64,000 nucleotides of DNA from Nitrospirillum pindoramense (GCF_007827955.1 NZ_VITR01000008.1:62001-126000), one strand, 5' to 3'. Positions 24,225 through 34,123 are shown, counted from the stretch's first letter. Notes: generated from the letters alone by a model not told the origin. Made by a program: numbers and translations.

Positions 24225-24962
24225 TTATTCGGGTCCCTTACGGCCCAACACGAGCCCCGGCGCCAGAAAGCCGAAGCTCCCGAAGCGCCAGATTTGATCC
24301 CCGATGCTGCGCGAGACCACGGTTGCGACACCGGCTTCGCGCGCCCACCGCGCGTAATCGGACAAATGGCGGATATCGCTGATCACCAGACGGCCGTCGG
24401 GCGCGAGAACGCGGGCGATTTCGCGGATCGCGCGGGCGCGGTCGGCAGCCTCATAGAGGTTGTGGATGGCCGCTGATGAGAGCGCGACATCGAAGCTGTT
24501 GTCCGGGAAGGGGATCTCCCGCATGTCGGCGCTGCGGCACTCGACGCGGCCGGAAACGCCTTCGCGCGCGGCATTCGCGATGACCGCGCCGGGGCCATTG
24601 CCGGAAAGATCCTCCACCTGCCAGATATCGATACCGACCACATGGCCCCGCGGCACGCGGCGGGCCGCCGCGACGGTGAACAAGCCGCGCCCGCAGCCGA
24701 TATCGATCACCCGCTCGTCACCGCGCCAGTCGATGCGGTCGAGGATGATCTCACGTTCCCGAATCTTGCCGCGGGCGCTCGACCAGATCATGGCGATCGC
24801 GCCGGCGCCCATCGACAAGGTGGGCCAGATGAGGCCATTGACGTGGATCGGCAGAATCCCGACGAGGTCCAGCATGAAAAGCGCCCCGCAGAAAAACGAG
24901 CCTAGCAATAAATTGCGGACCACAGGCGGCGCGTCGAGACCATAGGGAAAGAGTCGATCCAT
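24225..24962 (-). CDS. Membrane-anchored class I SAM-dependent methyltransferase
   Basis: 245 residues; the start at 24962 has AGAGGAAGG directly upstream. Two N-terminal hydrophobic segments (about 15-38 and 43-60) precede a Rossmann methyltransferase domain. Motif I is VIDIGCGRGLF (about 87-97), with later motifs DIWQVED and FDVALSSAAIHNL and a post-motif region REIARVLAPDGRLVISD. It probably methylates a small or membrane-proximal substrate at the inner membrane; the substrate is not evident. It is a single gene, divergent from the MFS transporter. Confidence 0.82.
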   Translation of the reverse strand: MDRLFPYGLDAPPVVRNLLLGSFFCGALFMLDLVGILPIHVNGLIWPTLSMGAGAIAMIWSSARGKIREREIILDRIDWRGDERVIDIGCGRGLFTVAAARRVPRGHVVGIDIWQVEDLSGNGPGAVIANAAREGVSGRVECRSADMREIPFPDNSFDVALSSAAIHNLYEAADRARAIREIARVLAPDGRLVISDIRHLSDYARWAREAGVATVVSRSIGDQIWRFGSFGFLAPGLVLGRKGPE

Positions 24963-25231
24963 GCCTTCCTCTGCCGTTGTCTGCGACTAACTCGAATTGG
25001 CAATTCCTCCACACCATAGCGCAATCGCCGCGATTTCTGACTTGAGTTGTCGCAGATTTATCAACGTTGGCCATGCTAGAAGTGCATGATGTCGAATAGT
25101 CAAACAACTATTTCCATAATTAAGGTTATCGGTTTTCGTATGTAGGCGCAAAGTAGAACTGTCAGTCTCCCGCATTGTCGTGGGCGGTACCGCTATGTGG
25201 CGGTGCCAATGCGGGTGGAGGGAGAGTGCCC

Positions 25232-26512
25232 TTGGTTCGTCGACAGTCTGATCCTCTCGTCCCCGCCAGCGCCCATCGCGGGTCCATGGTGATCGCGGCG
25301 CTTTCCACGGTGGTGGAATGGTATGACTTCACCCTGTATCTCTACTTCGCGCCGGTCCTGGCCCGCCTTTTTTTCGGCGACCGGCCGGCATCGCTGATCA
25401 CCGCCCTGGCAGGGTTCGCCATCGCTTACCTGCTGCGCCCGCTGGGCGCGGTGGTTTTTGGACACGTCGGGGACCGCATCGGGCGCCGCCCCATGATGCT
25501 GCTGTCCATGGCGCTGATGAGCGTCGCCATGTTGGCCACCGCCTTGTTGCCGACCTTTGACAGCATCGGCATCGCGGCGGGAGGGCTGCTGTTGCTGCTG
25601 CGCTGCGTCATGAGTTTCTCTGTCGGCGGGGAATATACTGGTGTGGTGGCCTATTTGATGGAGGGGGCCGATCCACGGCGGCGGGGGTTGGTCACATCCT
25701 GCGCGTCGGCGGCCAGCGAGGTCGGCGGGCTGTTGGCTGTGGGTGTTTCCGCCTTGACCGTCCACGCGCTGTCCTCAGCGGCATTGACGTCCTGGGGCTG
25801 GCGCATCCCTTTCCTCATCGGCGCGGCCTTGGCCGGATTTGTTTGGGTCGCCCGGTCCACCATGCGGGAATCCCCGGACTTCGAGCGCCAACAGGCGTCG
25901 GGTGCCGTGCCGGCCCGGCCGTTGCGCCATGCCCTGGCGCATCACCGGGCGGGGATTTTCCGCTCTTTCGCGATTTCGGCGCTGGGCTCCATCACTTATT
26001 ATGTCGGCATCACCTATGTGCCCGCCTTCCTGACCTCAGCGGGATCGTTGAGTGAAGGCGCGGCGCTCTGGCTGTCCACTGTCGCGGCCGGGGTGGTGAT
26101 CGCGGTCACGCCTCTGGTCGGGACCTTGTCGGACCGTGTGGGCCGCAAGCCCGTCCTGATCGGCCTGGCCCTCGCCAGCGCCCTGTTGCCCCTACCCCTG
26201 TTCTGGCTGATGTCGGGCAACTCCACCGCCCAGGCCTTATGCGGGGCGGTGTTGCTGGCGGCGGTCGCGGGGGGTGTCAGCGCGGTCGGCGCGGTGGCGA
26301 CGGCGGAGCAGTTTCCGGGCGAAGGTCGGCTGACGGGCCTGGCGCTGGGGGCCACCGGGGCCACCGCCCTTTTTGGCGGACTGACCCCGTTCCTGGCCCA
26401 GGCCCTGCTGACCGCCACCGGGTGGGCGCTGGTGCCCGGCACCATGATCGCCCTGGTGGCACTCCTGGTGCTGCCGGTCATCGTACGCGCGCCCGAGACG
26501 AGGCCCCGCTGA
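25232..26512 (+). CDS. MFS transporter, metabolite:H+ symporter (MHS) family
   Basis: About 426 residues with twelve hydrophobic segments. The signature VVEWYDFTLYLYFAPVLARLFF at the first helix and the loop GHVGDRIGRRPMM are hallmarks of the MHS family (ProP, ShiA, citrate and alpha-ketoglutarate symporters). The start is set at TTG 25232 because GGAGGGAG lies 7 bases upstream; TTG 25175 upstream and ATG 25286 downstream are alternatives. It probably imports an organic acid or a zwitterion with protons. It is a single gene ending at a hairpin shared with the Mn-catalase gene. Confidence 0.87.
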   Translation: MVRRQSDPLVPASAHRGSMVIAALSTVVEWYDFTLYLYFAPVLARLFFGDRPASLITALAGFAIAYLLRPLGAVVFGHVGDRIGRRPMMLLSMALMSVAMLATALLPTFDSIGIAAGGLLLLLRCVMSFSVGGEYTGVVAYLMEGADPRRRGLVTSCASAASEVGGLLAVGVSALTVHALSSAALTSWGWRIPFLIGAALAGFVWVARSTMRESPDFERQQASGAVPARPLRHALAHHRAGIFRSFAISALGSITYYVGITYVPAFLTSAGSLSEGAALWLSTVAAGVVIAVTPLVGTLSDRVGRKPVLIGLALASALLPLPLFWLMSGNSTAQALCGAVLLAAVAGGVSAVGAVATAEQFPGEGRLTGLALGATGATALFGGLTPFLAQALLTATGWALVPGTMIALVALLVLPVIVRAPETRPR

Positions 26513-26528
26513 TCCTGAGCAGCAAGAG

Positions 26529-26567
26529 CTTAGGGCTCAAAAGGGGCACATACCTTTGAGCCTTAAG
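26529..26567. terminator. Terminator hairpin between MFS and Mn-catalase genes
   Basis: Imperfect inverted arms at 26529-26544 and 26553-26567 (CTTAGGGCTCAAAAGG against CCTTTGAGCCTTAAG, one mismatch and one bulge) with an 8-base loop. They lie between two converging genes, which suggests a bidirectional terminator. Confidence 0.65.
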
Positions 26568-26591
26568 CCGCAGGGGGCCGCCTCAGCGACG

Positions 26592-27485
26592 TCAGGCGTC
26601 GGCCAGATCCTCGATGACTTGGCCGGAGCCCAGTTCCGCACCCGTGATGGGGTCGCTCTCCGGATTGGACATGGTGCGCGCCATCAGGGCCTCGGCGGCC
26701 TGCTGCTGCGCTTCGGTCAAGGTGACTGAGGGCAATCCGGCGCCGCCGTCCAAGGGAAGGCTGCCCGCCACGTCGTCCAGCCGTTGCCACCTGCCGCCCG
26801 CGTTCCACGGACCCTCGGCGTCCCCCTCGCCTTGCGAGGTGTTGACGTAAAGGTCGGCGAATTCCGGCTTGCCGGGCAGCTTGCCGGGCGGGAAGTTCGG
26901 TTCGATGGCGTACAGCGCCTTCTCGAATGATTTCTGGTGCGCGATCTCGCGGGTCATCAGGAAGGTCAGGGCGTCCTTGATGCCGGGGTCGTCGGTGATG
27001 TTGATCAGTCGCTCATAGACGATCTTGGCCCGGCTCTCCGCCGCGATGTTGGAGCGCAGGTCACAGGTGGGGTCGCCGATGCTGTCGATGTAAGCCGCCG
27101 TCCAGGGAACGCCGGAGGAGTTGGTCAACGACGGGCCGCCGCCATACAACAGCGATTGCGTATGGCTGTCACCGCCTTGGTTCAGGGCGGAATAGAGATC
27201 CGCCTCCGCCAAGTTGGCCTCGGCCAGGTCGCCCTTGATGCCTTTGTTGAGCATGGCGACGATGCTGCCGATGATTTCCAGGTGGCTCAGTTCCTCGGTC
27301 GCGATATCGAACAGCATGTCCTTGCGGCCCGGGTCGGTTTCGCCCAGCGCCTGGGTGAAATAGCGCATGGCCGCGGCCAGTTCGCCCTGCGGCCCGCCGA
27401 ACTGTTCCAGCATGAAGCTGGCCAGGACGGGGTTGGGCTCCGACACGCGGACCGTGTATTGCAGGCGCTTGTTATGCATGAACAT
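26592..27485 (-). CDS. Manganese-containing catalase
   Basis: 297 residues, the usual length of Mn-catalases. The ferritin-like four-helix core has metal ligands in GELAAAMRY, ATEELSHLEII (Glu and His), AAESRAKIVYERL and MTREIAHQKSFEKAL, the standard E...ExxH...E...H set of the dimanganese site. It breaks down hydrogen peroxide in the cytoplasm. It is divergent from a YciF-like gene across 277 bases. GGAAC-N17-CTTT upstream resembles a general-stress (EcfG) promoter. Confidence 0.93.
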   Translation of the reverse strand: MFMHNKRLQYTVRVSEPNPVLASFMLEQFGGPQGELAAAMRYFTQALGETDPGRKDMLFDIATEELSHLEIIGSIVAMLNKGIKGDLAEANLAEADLYSALNQGGDSHTQSLLYGGGPSLTNSSGVPWTAAYIDSIGDPTCDLRSNIAAESRAKIVYERLINITDDPGIKDALTFLMTREIAHQKSFEKALYAIEPNFPPGKLPGKPEFADLYVNTSQGEGDAEGPWNAGGRWQRLDDVAGSLPLDGGAGLPSVTLTEAQQQAAEALMARTMSNPESDPITGAELGSGQVIEDLADA

Positions 27486-27539
27486 CGTTGTCCTCCTGAT
27501 AGTGCCGCCAAATGAACGTCCTGTCGCTCTCGCAGATCT

Positions 27540-27565
27540 AAAGGCCGTGTGTCTGGATTTGTTCC
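27540..27565 (-). promoter_or_regulatory. EcfG-like promoter candidate for the Mn-catalase gene
   Basis: On the minus strand GGAAC (27565-27561) is followed after 17 bases by CTTT (27543-27540), 55 bases before the start codon. The alphaproteobacterial general-stress sigma factor EcfG is known to read GGAAC-N16/17-CGTT, so the -35 fits exactly and the -10 differs by one base. Confidence 0.4.
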
Positions 27566-27667
27566 GGTTATTTAAGTCGTTGTGGAGCTGAAGCTTCGCT
27601 TGATTTGCCTCCTGGCGCTCTAGTTTCAGATGAAATTTAACAATTCACGCTCATGATTGGCTTTTAG

Positions 27668-27693
27668 GGAACCGTGGTCGGCGCGGCGGCTTG
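27668..27693 (+). promoter_or_regulatory. EcfG-like promoter candidate for the YciF-like gene
   Basis: GGAAC (27668-27672) is followed after 17 bases by CTTG (27690-27693), 70 bases before the start codon. It has the same -35 and spacing as the candidate on the opposite strand for the divergent Mn-catalase. The -10 matches the known CGTT consensus imperfectly. Confidence 0.35.
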
Positions 27694-27762
27694 TTTGCGC
27701 GCGGCCCCCGACACGGTTTTCATCGGTGGCGGGCGCTACCCCACAAGCAAGGAGCACTGGCC

Positions 27763-28272
27763 ATGGCCACGAACGAGGAACATCTGGTTGATTGGCTGCG
27801 CGATGCCCACGCCATGGAGCAGCAGGCGGAAACGATGATGACCGCCCTGTGTGAGCGCATTGAGAACTACCCGCCCGTGCGGGGCAGGTTGCAGCAGCAC
27901 ATCGCCGAAACCCACACCCAGGCCCAGCGCCTGGAACGGTGCCTTGAGCGCATCGGGGGCGACACTTCGGCCATCAAGGACCTCGCCGGCCGGGCCACCG
28001 CCTTTGGCCAGGGGCTGAGCGGCATGTTCGTGGATGACGAGATCGTCAAGGGCGCCTTGGCCAGCTACGCCTTCGAGAATATGGAGATCGCCTCCTACAC
28101 CATCCTCATCGCCGCCGCCGAGGCGGTGGGCGATGCCGAAACCCGCGATTTGTGTGAACAGAGCCTTCAGGAGGAAATGGCCATGGCGGCCTGGCTGGTG
28201 GAGCACCTGCCTGCCCTGACCAAGAAGTTCCTGGCGCGCGACGAGGTGCTGGAGGAAGGCGGGAAGCGGTAA
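27763..28272 (+). CDS. YciE/YciF-type ferritin-like protein (DUF892)
   Basis: 169 residues. The start at 27763 has AAGGAG about 9 bases upstream. It is a four-helix ferritin-like protein: LVDWLRDAHAMEQQAETMM, then RLQQHIAETHTQAQRLERCLE, then ASYAFENMEIASYTILI, then LCEQSLQEEMAMAAWLVEHLP. The Glu/His pattern fits a di-iron site. YciE/YciF family proteins are stress-induced in other bacteria, often with catalases. The divergent arrangement with Mn-catalase supports an oxidative or osmotic stress role, although the reaction is not established. Confidence 0.88.
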   Translation: MATNEEHLVDWLRDAHAMEQQAETMMTALCERIENYPPVRGRLQQHIAETHTQAQRLERCLERIGGDTSAIKDLAGRATAFGQGLSGMFVDDEIVKGALASYAFENMEIASYTILIAAAEAVGDAETRDLCEQSLQEEMAMAAWLVEHLPALTKKFLARDEVLEEGGKR

Positions 28273-28595
28273 CGCTGCGGCATGACCGACCCCAGGGCGG
28301 CGGCCACGCGGTGACGAAGGCACCGATCGTGACATGGCCGCCGCCAGCCGGCATTGGCCCTTTTGGAATAGGCATGCAGGGATAAAGCAAATTGCCGGCT
28401 TTTATTTTATATGCGGTATACTAGATACATCTTTATGGACCGAACAGTTAAATCAAAGCCTCTTTTTAATCAAAGGCTATGGGCCATCCCGCGCCCGCAA
28501 ATGGGTGCCACGAAACCCCTGCCCTTCGCCCGAACCATGACGGGCTATGAGGATGAGCAGGATGGGGCATATGTTTTCGCACTGTGAGGACGTCG
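28273..28595. other. Intergenic region upstream of the hybrid kinase
   Basis: About 320 bases without a gene. The stretch 28385-28475 is strikingly AT-rich and probably contains the hybrid-kinase promoter. CGGTATA (28414-28420) matches one half of the palindrome found at 34.1, 40.7 and 42.9 kb. I see no terminator with a T-run and no recognisable RNA gene. Confidence 0.4.
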
Positions 28596-30497
28596 GTGAG
28601 TACTCAAGATCCGGTTCACGGAGACCTGGTTGGCGCTGAACAGCGCTTCCAGCTTCTCGTGGATGGCATTAGCGACTATGCCATCTACATGCTGGACCCG
28701 AATGGCTTCGTGAGCAGTTGGAACGCCCGCGCGGGGCGGTTCAAAGGCTATGAAACGAACGAGATCCTGGGCCAGCACGTCTCCCTCTTCTACACCGAGG
28801 ACGACCGCAAGGCCGGCGTTCCCGAGCGGGCATTGGCCATCGCCGGGGCTGACGGCCGGTTCGAGGCGGAGGGATGGCGTGTCCGCAAGGACGGCACCCG
28901 CTTCTGGGCCAGCGTGGTGATTGAAGCGGTCCGGGACGCCGCCGGGGTTCTGGTGGGGTTCGCCAAGATCACGCGGGACATCTCGGAACGGCGCCTGGCG
29001 CAGCAGGCGCTGCATGACAGTGAGCAGCGGTTCCGCCTGCTGGTCCAAGGGGTCACCGACTATGCCATCTACATGCTGGATCCCACCGGGCATGTGACCA
29101 ATTGGAACACCGGCGCGCAACGCATCAAGGGCTACAGCCGCGAGGAAATCATCGGCGAACACTTTTCGCGCTTTTATACCGAGGAGGATCGCGCCGACAA
29201 CCTGCCGGGCCGCGCGCTGGCCATCGCCGAGGCGGAGGGCCGCTTTGAGCGTGAGGGGTGGCGCGTGCGCAAGGACGGGTCCCGCTTCTGGGCCCATGTC
29301 ATCATCGACCCCATTCGCGACCCGGCGGGCAAGCTGATCGGGTTCGCCAAGATCACCCGCGACATCACGGAGCGCCGGGAATGGGAGGAACGCCTGCGCC
29401 ATTCCCAGAAAATGGAGGCCATCGGCCAACTGACCGGCGGCTTGGCCCATGACTTCAACAACCTGCTTCAGGCCATATCCGGCTGCCTGGAAATGCTGGC
29501 CCGCAACCCGGTGGACCCGGCACGCCGGCATCGTCTGCTGGAAGGGGGACTGCAGGCGGTGGATCGCGGCCGGACCCTGATCCATCAGCTCATGACCTTT
29601 TCCCGCCAGCGACCCATGGACCTGGAGGCGGTCGATCTGCGCGACGTCCTGCCTGGCTGCCTTGGCCTGATCCGGCAGGTGGTGCGTGGCGATATCGAGG
29701 TGAAGGCGACGCTGCCCGCCGATCTGTGGCCGGTGGAGACAGACCCGGTGCAGTTGGAGGTCGCGCTGCTGAACCTGGCAGCCAACGCCAGGGACGCCAT
29801 GCCGAACGGCGGCACCTTGACCTTGGGTGCCCGCAATGTTCCGGATGCGGGTCGTCGGGGGGATATGGTGGAAATAGAGGTGGGCGATACGGGCATGGGC
29901 ATGGCGCCCGATGTGGCCAGCCGCGCCTTCGATCCCTTTTTCACGACGAAGCCCTTGGGCAAGGGCACGGGCCTGGGCCTCTCTCAGGTCTACGGTTTTG
30001 CCCGCCAGTCCGGGGGAGAGGCCCGGCTGAGCAGCCGTCCAGGCAGGGGCACCACGGTATCGTTGTCGCTGCCCCGCACCGCCCGGGTGCCACAGCGGCT
30101 TTTTGGGGCCGCGCGAACCGAACCGCAAGGCGGCAGCGCGCGCATCCTGATGGCGGAGGACGATGCCGTCCTAGGGCCGGTCATCACCACCGCGCTGGAG
30201 GAACTGGGCTATTGCGTGACCCATGTCGGCAGCGGTCAGGAGGCACTGGACCTGATGGACCGCGGTGGCGCCTACGACCTGGTGTTCAGCGACATCGTGA
30301 TGCCGGGTGCGGTGAATGGCTTGAACCTGGCCCGTGAAATCCGTCGGCGGCATCCAGACATGCCGGTTATCCTGTCCACCGGCTACAGCGAGGAACCCGC
30401 GGTGCAGCAGGGCTTTCCCGTACTCGCCAAGCCCTACCGCATCGAAGATCTTACCCGCGCCATCAAGGAGGCGCTGGGGCACCCCGCCCAGCCCTGA
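28596..30497 (+). CDS. Hybrid sensor histidine kinase (PAS-PAS-HisKA-HATPase-REC)
   Basis: About 633 residues. The GTG start at 28596 has GAGGA 5 bases upstream; GTG 28584 is an alternative. Two tandem PAS domains (about 15-125 and 137-247) share long identical stretches such as GWRVRKDG and GFAKITRDI, a recent internal duplication. The H-box is GGLAHDFNNLLQAI (about 283-296). N and G boxes are NLAANARDAMP, DTGMGM and GTGLGLSQVYG. A C-terminal receiver has the phospho-Asp in FSDIVMPG. No membrane segment is visible, so it is probably a cytoplasmic sensor. There is no neighbouring output gene. Confidence 0.9.
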   Translation: MSTQDPVHGDLVGAEQRFQLLVDGISDYAIYMLDPNGFVSSWNARAGRFKGYETNEILGQHVSLFYTEDDRKAGVPERALAIAGADGRFEAEGWRVRKDGTRFWASVVIEAVRDAAGVLVGFAKITRDISERRLAQQALHDSEQRFRLLVQGVTDYAIYMLDPTGHVTNWNTGAQRIKGYSREEIIGEHFSRFYTEEDRADNLPGRALAIAEAEGRFEREGWRVRKDGSRFWAHVIIDPIRDPAGKLIGFAKITRDITERREWEERLRHSQKMEAIGQLTGGLAHDFNNLLQAISGCLEMLARNPVDPARRHRLLEGGLQAVDRGRTLIHQLMTFSRQRPMDLEAVDLRDVLPGCLGLIRQVVRGDIEVKATLPADLWPVETDPVQLEVALLNLAANARDAMPNGGTLTLGARNVPDAGRRGDMVEIEVGDTGMGMAPDVASRAFDPFFTTKPLGKGTGLGLSQVYGFARQSGGEARLSSRPGRGTTVSLSLPRTARVPQRLFGAARTEPQGGSARILMAEDDAVLGPVITTALEELGYCVTHVGSGQEALDLMDRGGAYDLVFSDIVMPGAVNGLNLAREIRRRHPDMPVILSTGYSEEPAVQQGFPVLAKPYRIEDLTRAIKEALGHPAQP

Positions 30498-30525
30498 TCG
30501 TCGTCGCCTGATCGTCGTCGGTGGC

Positions 30526-31512
30526 TTACTCGGCCGCTGACAGTCCTTCCGCCTGCAAGCGCCACATGCGGGCGAACAGGCCGCCCCGGCGGCGCAAGTC
30601 CGGCGCGATTCCGTCCTCCACGATGCGGCCGTCCTGCATGACCAGGATGCGGTCGAAGGCGGCGACGGTGGACAACCGATGCGCCACGGCGATGACCGTG
30701 CGGTTGGCCATGCGCTGCACCAGGGAACGTTGGATTTTCAATTCTGACTCCGTGTCCAGGGCCGATGTCGCCTCGTCCGGGATCAGGATGGGGGAATCTT
30801 TCAGGAAGGCGCGGGCGATGCCGATACGCTGCCGCTGTCCGCCCGACAGCTTGGTGCCGCGTTCGCCCACCAGCGTCCCGTAGCCGTCCGGCAGGGACAG
30901 GATGAAGTCGTGGCAGTTGGCGGCACGGGCGGCGGCGTGGATCTCCTCCTCCGTCGCATCGGGGCGACCGAAGCGGATGTTCTCCAGTATCGTCCGGTGG
31001 AACAGCGTGATCTCCTGCGGCACCACGGCCAGCGCCGCGCGCAGATCGTCCTGGCGGATGGCGGCCACGGCGTGGTTGCTGATCAGCAGTTCGCCGTCCT
31101 GGACGTCATAGAGGCGCTGCAACAGGGCGACCAGCGTCGACTTGCCGGCGCCGGACGGGCCCACCACCGCGACCTTTTGCCCGGCCGGAATGCGCACCGT
31201 TAGATCCCGCAATGTCTCCGCCCGGAACGGGGGGCGCGGCGCGGCGTCCCCATCGCTTTCCGACGGTGTCCGCGAGATGCCGTAGGTGAAGGCGACGCGC
31301 CGCAGTTCCACCGAACTGGGATCGCCCCAGGGGTCGAAGGCCACACTGGCCGGGTCGTCCGCGATGGTGGGCCGCAGCCCGATGACCCGGAGGGTATCCT
31401 CGATGTGGCCGACATGCTGGACCACGTCGACCAAGGCCAGGGCCAGATCGCGCGCGCCATGCAGGATGCGGAAGGTCAGCGCGCTGACGATCACCACGTC
31501 GCCGGTGGTCAC
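30526..31512 (-). pseudogene. 5'-truncated ABC exporter (ATPase half only)
   Basis: About 328 codons give the end of an exporter membrane domain (TTGDVVIVSALTFRILHGARDLA) and a full nucleotide-binding domain. Walker A is GPSGAGKST, the signature is LSGGQRQRIGIARA and the His switch is AVAHRLST. The normal N-terminal membrane domain (about 250-300 residues) is missing: similarity begins abruptly near 31515. Walker B reads ILIPDEATSALD, with Pro where a hydrophobic residue normally precedes the Asp, another sign of decay. A similarly 5'-truncated gene lies head-to-head on the other strand, so one deletion probably removed both 5' halves. Confidence 0.75.
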
Positions 31513-31516
31513 GCCC

Positions 31517-31942
31517 TTTTGGCCCCAGCGGAACTATCGGTCGCTGCGGTTCGACCATGTGACCGTGGGCCAGCCCTGGCACCAGCCGGTGGCGGTGGTG
31601 AACCATCCCCAGGACCAGGCCTATACCCGGGTGACGGAATACAAGCACCTGACCGGTCAGGATCATCCCAAGACGGCCCTGACCTACGAGTATCCCAGCG
31701 ATGTGGGCGACCCCTACTATCCCGTCCCAAGACCGGAGAACCAGGCGCTGTACAAGCGTTACGAGGCCATGGCCGACGCGACGCCCGATACCTGGTTCGT
31801 CGGCCGGCTGACGACATACCGATATTACAACATGGACCAGGTGGTGGCCCAGGCCCTGGCCACGTTCCGGCGGATCGAGGAGCGGCTGCCACGCGGGCCG
31901 GGGGCATCGGCCGCTGTGCTGGAATTGGCGGGTGGTGGTTAA
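31517..31942 (+). pseudogene. glf: 5'-truncated UDP-galactopyranose mutase (glf) remnant
   Basis: About 141 codons match the C-terminal third of UDP-galactopyranose mutase: YRSLRFDH, YTRVTEYKHLTG, TYEYPSDVGDPYYPVPRPEN, FVGRLTTYRYYNMDQVVAQAL. The FAD-binding N-terminal two thirds (about 230 residues) are absent, and the frame runs leftward only into antisense of the truncated ABC gene. Intact Glf converts UDP-Galp to UDP-Galf for surface glycans; this fragment cannot bind FAD and should be inactive. Confidence 0.8.
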
Positions 31943-32011
31943 AGTGGCGCGCGGGCTTGACAATCATCCCCATCGCGCATTGGCTGCGGCCATACCGACC
32001 CCGCCCGATGA

Positions 32012-34060
32012 TTGGCCGCCTTGCCCGACCCGACGCCCCTCCCGCCCCTGCTCACCTCCCTGCTGCAGGGACTGAACGACGCCGTTGTCCTGTACGATGA
32101 GGCGGGGCGGCTGCTGACCCTGAACCCGGCGGCGGAACGGCTTTACGGCATCGTGGCGGACGCGGCCCAAGGGCGCATGGCAACGGATGTGCTGGGGCCG
32201 CACGATGAGGCGGCGCGTAAGGAAATCGACGGCGCCCTGGCCGCCGGCGGCATGTGGCGGGGGGAAGTGCACCGGCGCGGGGCTGAAGGGACCACGCTGA
32301 CCCTTGAGGTCAGCATCAGTCGCCCGGACGGCGGTTTTTTAATGGATGCGGCTCGCGATGTCACGGCGGCGCGGGCGACGCAGACGACCTTGGAAGATCT
32401 GACCGTCCGCAACACCAACCTGTTTCATGCCCTGGCCGTTTCCTTCTGGGATATGGACTTCCGCGCGGCGGCGATGGCCGTGCGCCAGAAGATGGCCGAG
32501 GGCGTGACCGACATGGCCGCCTACTTCGCGGCGAACCCCGATTACGTCCGTTGGCTGCAACGGCAGGTCAGGGTGATTGCCGTCAACCAGCGAACGATGG
32601 AACTGTTCGGCGGGCGGGAGCAGAGCGACTTCGCCGACATTCGGCCCTACTGGCCGGACGAGAGCCTGGTCCATTTCACCACCGGCCTGCTCAGAGGGAT
32701 GCGGCGCGACCCCAGCTACGTCGCCGAGGTCAGGCTGGCCCGTGTCGACGGCACGACGTTCGAATGCCTGTTCACCACCGCCTTCCCGTCCGAAACGGTT
32801 CCTTCGGGGCGAGTCATCATTGGCGTGATCGACATCGATGACCAGAAAAAGGCATTAGCCGAGTTGGCGCGCAGCGAGAACCGGTTGCGGACGCTGTTCG
32901 AAGCGAGCGGTGTCGCCTTCTTCCGCTTCGACACCACCGCCATAAACCGCACCTACGCGGCCTTGCGTGAGCAAGGCGTCGTCGATCTTGGCGCTTATAT
33001 TGACCAGAATCCCGACTTCCTGGAACAAGCCAAGGCGGCAATCCTCTGCGTCGACGCGAACGCCAGCGCGCTGACCCTGATGCGCGCCACGTCCAAGGAC
33101 GCGTTGCTGGGCCCCATCCGCTGGGTCACCACGCCGCATCATATGCGCGGCCTGCGTGAGTCCATGACCGCCAGCTTTGGCGGCCACAGTACCTATCAGG
33201 GAGAACACCTGATCGGCCGTCTGGACGGCAGCCTGGTGCCCTGCCTTTGGTTCAACGTCGTGCCGCCGGAATTGCGCAGCCAGAACATCGCCTATGTCGG
33301 CTTGATCGACATTTCCCGGCAGGAGGCGGCGCGTAGCGCGATGCAGGCCATGCAGGCGGAGTTGGCCCACGCGGCGCGGGTGGCCATCCTGGGTGAGCTG
33401 ACGGCGTCGCTGGCCCATGAGGTGGCGCAGCCCCTGAGCGCCATCTCCTCCCGGGGGGAGGCGGTGAAGCGGTGGCTGTCGCGCGATGTCGTGGATGTGC
33501 CGGTGGTACGGGACCTGGTCGGCAAGATCATGGACAGCGTGGACCGGGCCACAGCCATCGTCAGCCGCATCCGCGACATGGCCGTGAGGGCCCCCTTCCA
33601 GACCGAGCCGGTCGATATCGCCAAGCTGGCGCGTGATACCGTGGCCTTCCTGTCCCATGAGCTGGAGCATGCCCGTGTGGCCGTCTGCATCGACGCCGGT
33701 AAGGCCCCGTGCGTGGTGGAAGGGGACAGGGTCCAGCTGCAGCAGGTGGTGTTCAACATCCTGCTGAACGCGCATCAGGCGCTGGTCCAGAGTGATACCG
33801 CGGACCGCGCCATCACCGTTACCCTGCGGGCCGATGGCGACTGGGTCACCGCCACGATCGACGACAACGGACCCGGCATACCATCGGGCGATTTGGAGCG
33901 TGTGTTCGAAAGTTTCCACTCCACCAAGAGCCACGGCATGGGGATCGGCCTGTCGGTCTGCCGATCCATCGTCCAGCGGCATGGCGGTCAGTTGTCGGCC
34001 AGCAGTCTCCCGGCGGGTGGGGCGCGTTTCCAGATCCGCCTGCCCGTGGCGGCGGACTGA
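32012..34060 (+). CDS. Cytoplasmic multi-PAS sensor histidine kinase
   Basis: Up to 682 residues. The upstream in-frame TGA at 32009 limits the start to TTG 32012 or TTG 32021; neither has a good ribosome site. An N-terminal PAS (about 15-130) is followed by two copies of a sensor module with the pattern [18 protein letters not shown] (about 145-280) and [18 protein letters not shown] (about 290-420). The H-box is [15 protein letters not shown] (about 468). ATPase boxes are [20 protein letters not shown] and GMGIGLSVC. It shares the sensor module and kinase core with the kinases at 21.8 and 40.9 kb. CATACC (31991-31996), half of the regional palindrome, lies just upstream. Confidence 0.87.
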   Translation: MAALPDPTPLPPLLTSLLQGLNDAVVLYDEAGRLLTLNPAAERLYGIVADAAQGRMATDVLGPHDEAARKEIDGALAAGGMWRGEVHRRGAEGTTLTLEVSISRPDGGFLMDAARDVTAARATQTTLEDLTVRNTNLFHALAVSFWDMDFRAAAMAVRQKMAEGVTDMAAYFAANPDYVRWLQRQVRVIAVNQRTMELFGGREQSDFADIRPYWPDESLVHFTTGLLRGMRRDPSYVAEVRLARVDGTTFECLFTTAFPSETVPSGRVIIGVIDIDDQKKALAELARSENRLRTLFEASGVAFFRFDTTAINRTYAALREQGVVDLGAYIDQNPDFLEQAKAAILCVDANASALTLMRATSKDALLGPIRWVTTPHHMRGLRESMTASFGGHSTYQGEHLIGRLDGSLVPCLWFNVVPPELRSQNIAYVGLIDISRQEAARSAMQAMQAELAHAARVAILGELTASLAHEVAQPLSAISSRGEAVKRWLSRDVVDVPVVRDLVGKIMDSVDRATAIVSRIRDMAVRAPFQTEPVDIAKLARDTVAFLSHELEHARVAVCIDAGKAPCVVEGDRVQLQQVVFNILLNAHQALVQSDTADRAITVTLRADGDWVTATIDDNGPGIPSGDLERVFESFHSTKSHGMGIGLSVCRSIVQRHGGQLSASSLPAGGARFQIRLPVAAD

Positions 34061-34064
34061 TACC

Positions 34065-34093
34065 GGCGGCTTCCCCCGCATCCGCCGCCTTTT
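34065..34093 (+). terminator. Hairpin with short T-run after the kinase gene
   Basis: GGCGGC (34065-34070) and GCCGCC (34084-34089) form a 6-base stem with a 13-base loop, followed by TTTT (34090-34093), starting 5 bases after the kinase stop. It is a weak but plausible intrinsic terminator before the Mo hydroxylase operon. Confidence 0.4.
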
Positions 34094-34123
34094 GCGCAAC
34101 GACATCGCACCCCCGGCGGCACC

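Noticed and set aside
26529-26567. Hairpin as an operator for the Mn-catalase gene
   Set aside because: It lies downstream of both converging genes, where a terminator is expected, not in a promoter.
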